In this document: positions 60,828-62,000 of the stretch, piece after piece
Layout of the letters: the number at the start of each line of letters is the position of its first letter
Position numbering within the stretch: position 1 is the first letter of the stretch
NCBI GenBank assembly: GCA_964035545.1
Contig: OZ037765.1
Span: 1,835,001-1,897,000, forward strand
Source: Bugula neritina
Lineage: Eukaryota; Bryozoa; Gymnolaemata; Cheilostomatida; Bugulidae
DNA: 62,000 bases
Reading direction: 5' to 3'
Program-made: the position numbers and the translations under genes
Notes under the pieces: generated by a model
Databases searched by the model: none
Told to the model about the DNA's origin: nothing
Seen by the model: only the letters and a program-made list of their open reading frames with translations

Positions 60828-62000
60828 TATTGAATCATTTATTTTGCTGCCATTGTCTGAGAATTAAAGTTATCATTACATGATTTACTTTCACAGGTAT
60901 AGTAGCTAGCAACAAATATAGCTTTTTAATCCAAGCTAGATTTTTTTAATCACACTAAAGAAGCTGAATTGATAAATCCAGTAAAATCAATGCTCAATGA
61001 TGGTAAAAAAACATCTCTTGAGGATTGTAATGTTACGAAATAGGATGCATGATGTTTACGGGAAATATAACACATAGTACAATCGCGCACAATATCATCA
61101 ACCTAAAATTAGCCCAACCAGTATTTGATCAACGTTGGTGATTCAAATAAACTCTGATCACGTCTAAAACCCTCCCTATTCCTAGTCAGGCTGTATAAGC
61201 TAAAGTGTCACTCTAAAGCAAAAGTAAAGAGTGTCATTCTATAAGGATAAAACAAAATTACCTCTTTTTGGGCGACAAAACAATATTTTCTATTTTCTGA
61301 TTAAAATTATTGATGAACAGAAATAAACAAAACAAGAAATAACCTAGGCTACTTGACCAGTTAAAGCTAATACAGATTTCAATGTTATAAAGCACAGGAC
61401 TAGTTTTAGTTAAAATGTCAGAAGGTTCTAAGTAAGCAAAATACCAATTATATTTTACTTTATCAAAAATTACAATTTTATGTATTTGTTAACTTTAAAA
61501 ATCATGTGAATCAAATTTTAATTTTCTTTATAGTTTTATCTTTAGTGTTCTTTTTTTTAAAATTGGTATTATACTTCAGAGAAAGCAAAAATAGCAATGG
61601 TCTTACTACTAATAGATATTTCAAGAAAGTGAGAGTAATACCTAATTACAATAGATCTTGAAAATGAAGGAACTACTAATACTATTTGTATTGAACAGTA
61701 TTAATGTGACTTAATTGTAATTGCAGTAACTGAAAGACTTTAAATTTAACTGTGTTGCAATAAAAGTGTTGGTGTGAGTGATTAGGAACTCATAATGATA
61801 ATCAACTATTGTCTTTAATAAGCAATTGAAACTACAATGTGAAACTGAATAGCAATGTGCACCTGTCACTGAATGTCAACTGTTTAGCTTTAAGTTTAGA
61901 ATTGATATTAAACAAAGTTGAAACTAAGGAAAATACTTATTCATATTGACATTGTCTAACTTCAACTTATACAGGTATATACTGACGGATAAAAAATAAA
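60828..62000. other. Upstream of the UPF2 start codon
   Basis: A minus-strand TTTAATTCTCAG ending at 60857 resembles a 3' splice site, so coding exon 1 may be preceded by a 5' UTR exon further right. No other gene is seen to the window edge. Confidence 0.45.

Overview
The window is eukaryotic and almost certainly animal. It is AT-rich and intron-dense, most introns are GT-AG, it carries tRNA-derived SINE-like elements and many mini- and microsatellites, and its proteins are typical of metazoans (BK potassium channel, UPF2, GPI-type Ly6 protein, carbohydrate sulfotransferase). A plant-type heme peroxidase of the kind also found in some marine invertebrates fits a marine invertebrate. A lophotrochozoan such as a bryozoan or mollusc is my guess; the phylum cannot be fixed from this sequence alone. 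Five protein-coding genes can be built exon by exon with matching splice phases. (1) A Slo1/BK channel gene on the minus strand: 14 coding exons from the start codon at 23261 to 1799, continuing past the left edge. (2) An unnamed 10-exon minus-strand gene at 24913-30017, predicted 667 aa: signal peptide, propeller-like extracellular region, threonine-rich mucin-like stretch, Ly6/three-finger domain and hydrophobic GPI-type tail. (3) An 8-exon plus-strand plant-type heme peroxidase at 36194-40500, predicted 360 aa and secreted. (4) A two-exon minus-strand carbohydrate-sulfotransferase-like type II membrane protein at 41854-44129 with eroded PAPS-binding motifs. (5) A complete 25-coding-exon minus-strand UPF2 gene at 48178-60827, predicted 1207 aa. 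Layout: genes 1 and 2 lie in tandem. Genes 2 and 3 are head-to-head across 6.2 kb of repeat-rich DNA. Genes 3 and 4 converge. Genes 4 and 5 lie in tandem. The genes do not form an obvious pathway: one is a neuronal/muscle channel, two are secreted or surface proteins, one is a Golgi-type enzyme and one is an mRNA-surveillance factor. The most unusual feature is the placement of tandem repeats. In four of the five genes, minisatellites are built on exon-intron junctions, so the exon edge plus its 5' or 3' splice site has been copied in tandem into the intron. I find seven cases: BK exon 10 donor, Ly6-gene exon 8 donor, peroxidase exon 3 acceptor, peroxidase exon 4 donor, and UPF2 exon 8 donor, exon 23 acceptor and exon 24 donor. 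Some extra sites would add in-frame peptide repeats; others, notably in UPF2, would bring in an immediate stop codon. Other repeats simply abut splice sites. Exon boundaries come from reading the sequence and checking phase and homology by eye; no alignment, transcript or database search was available.
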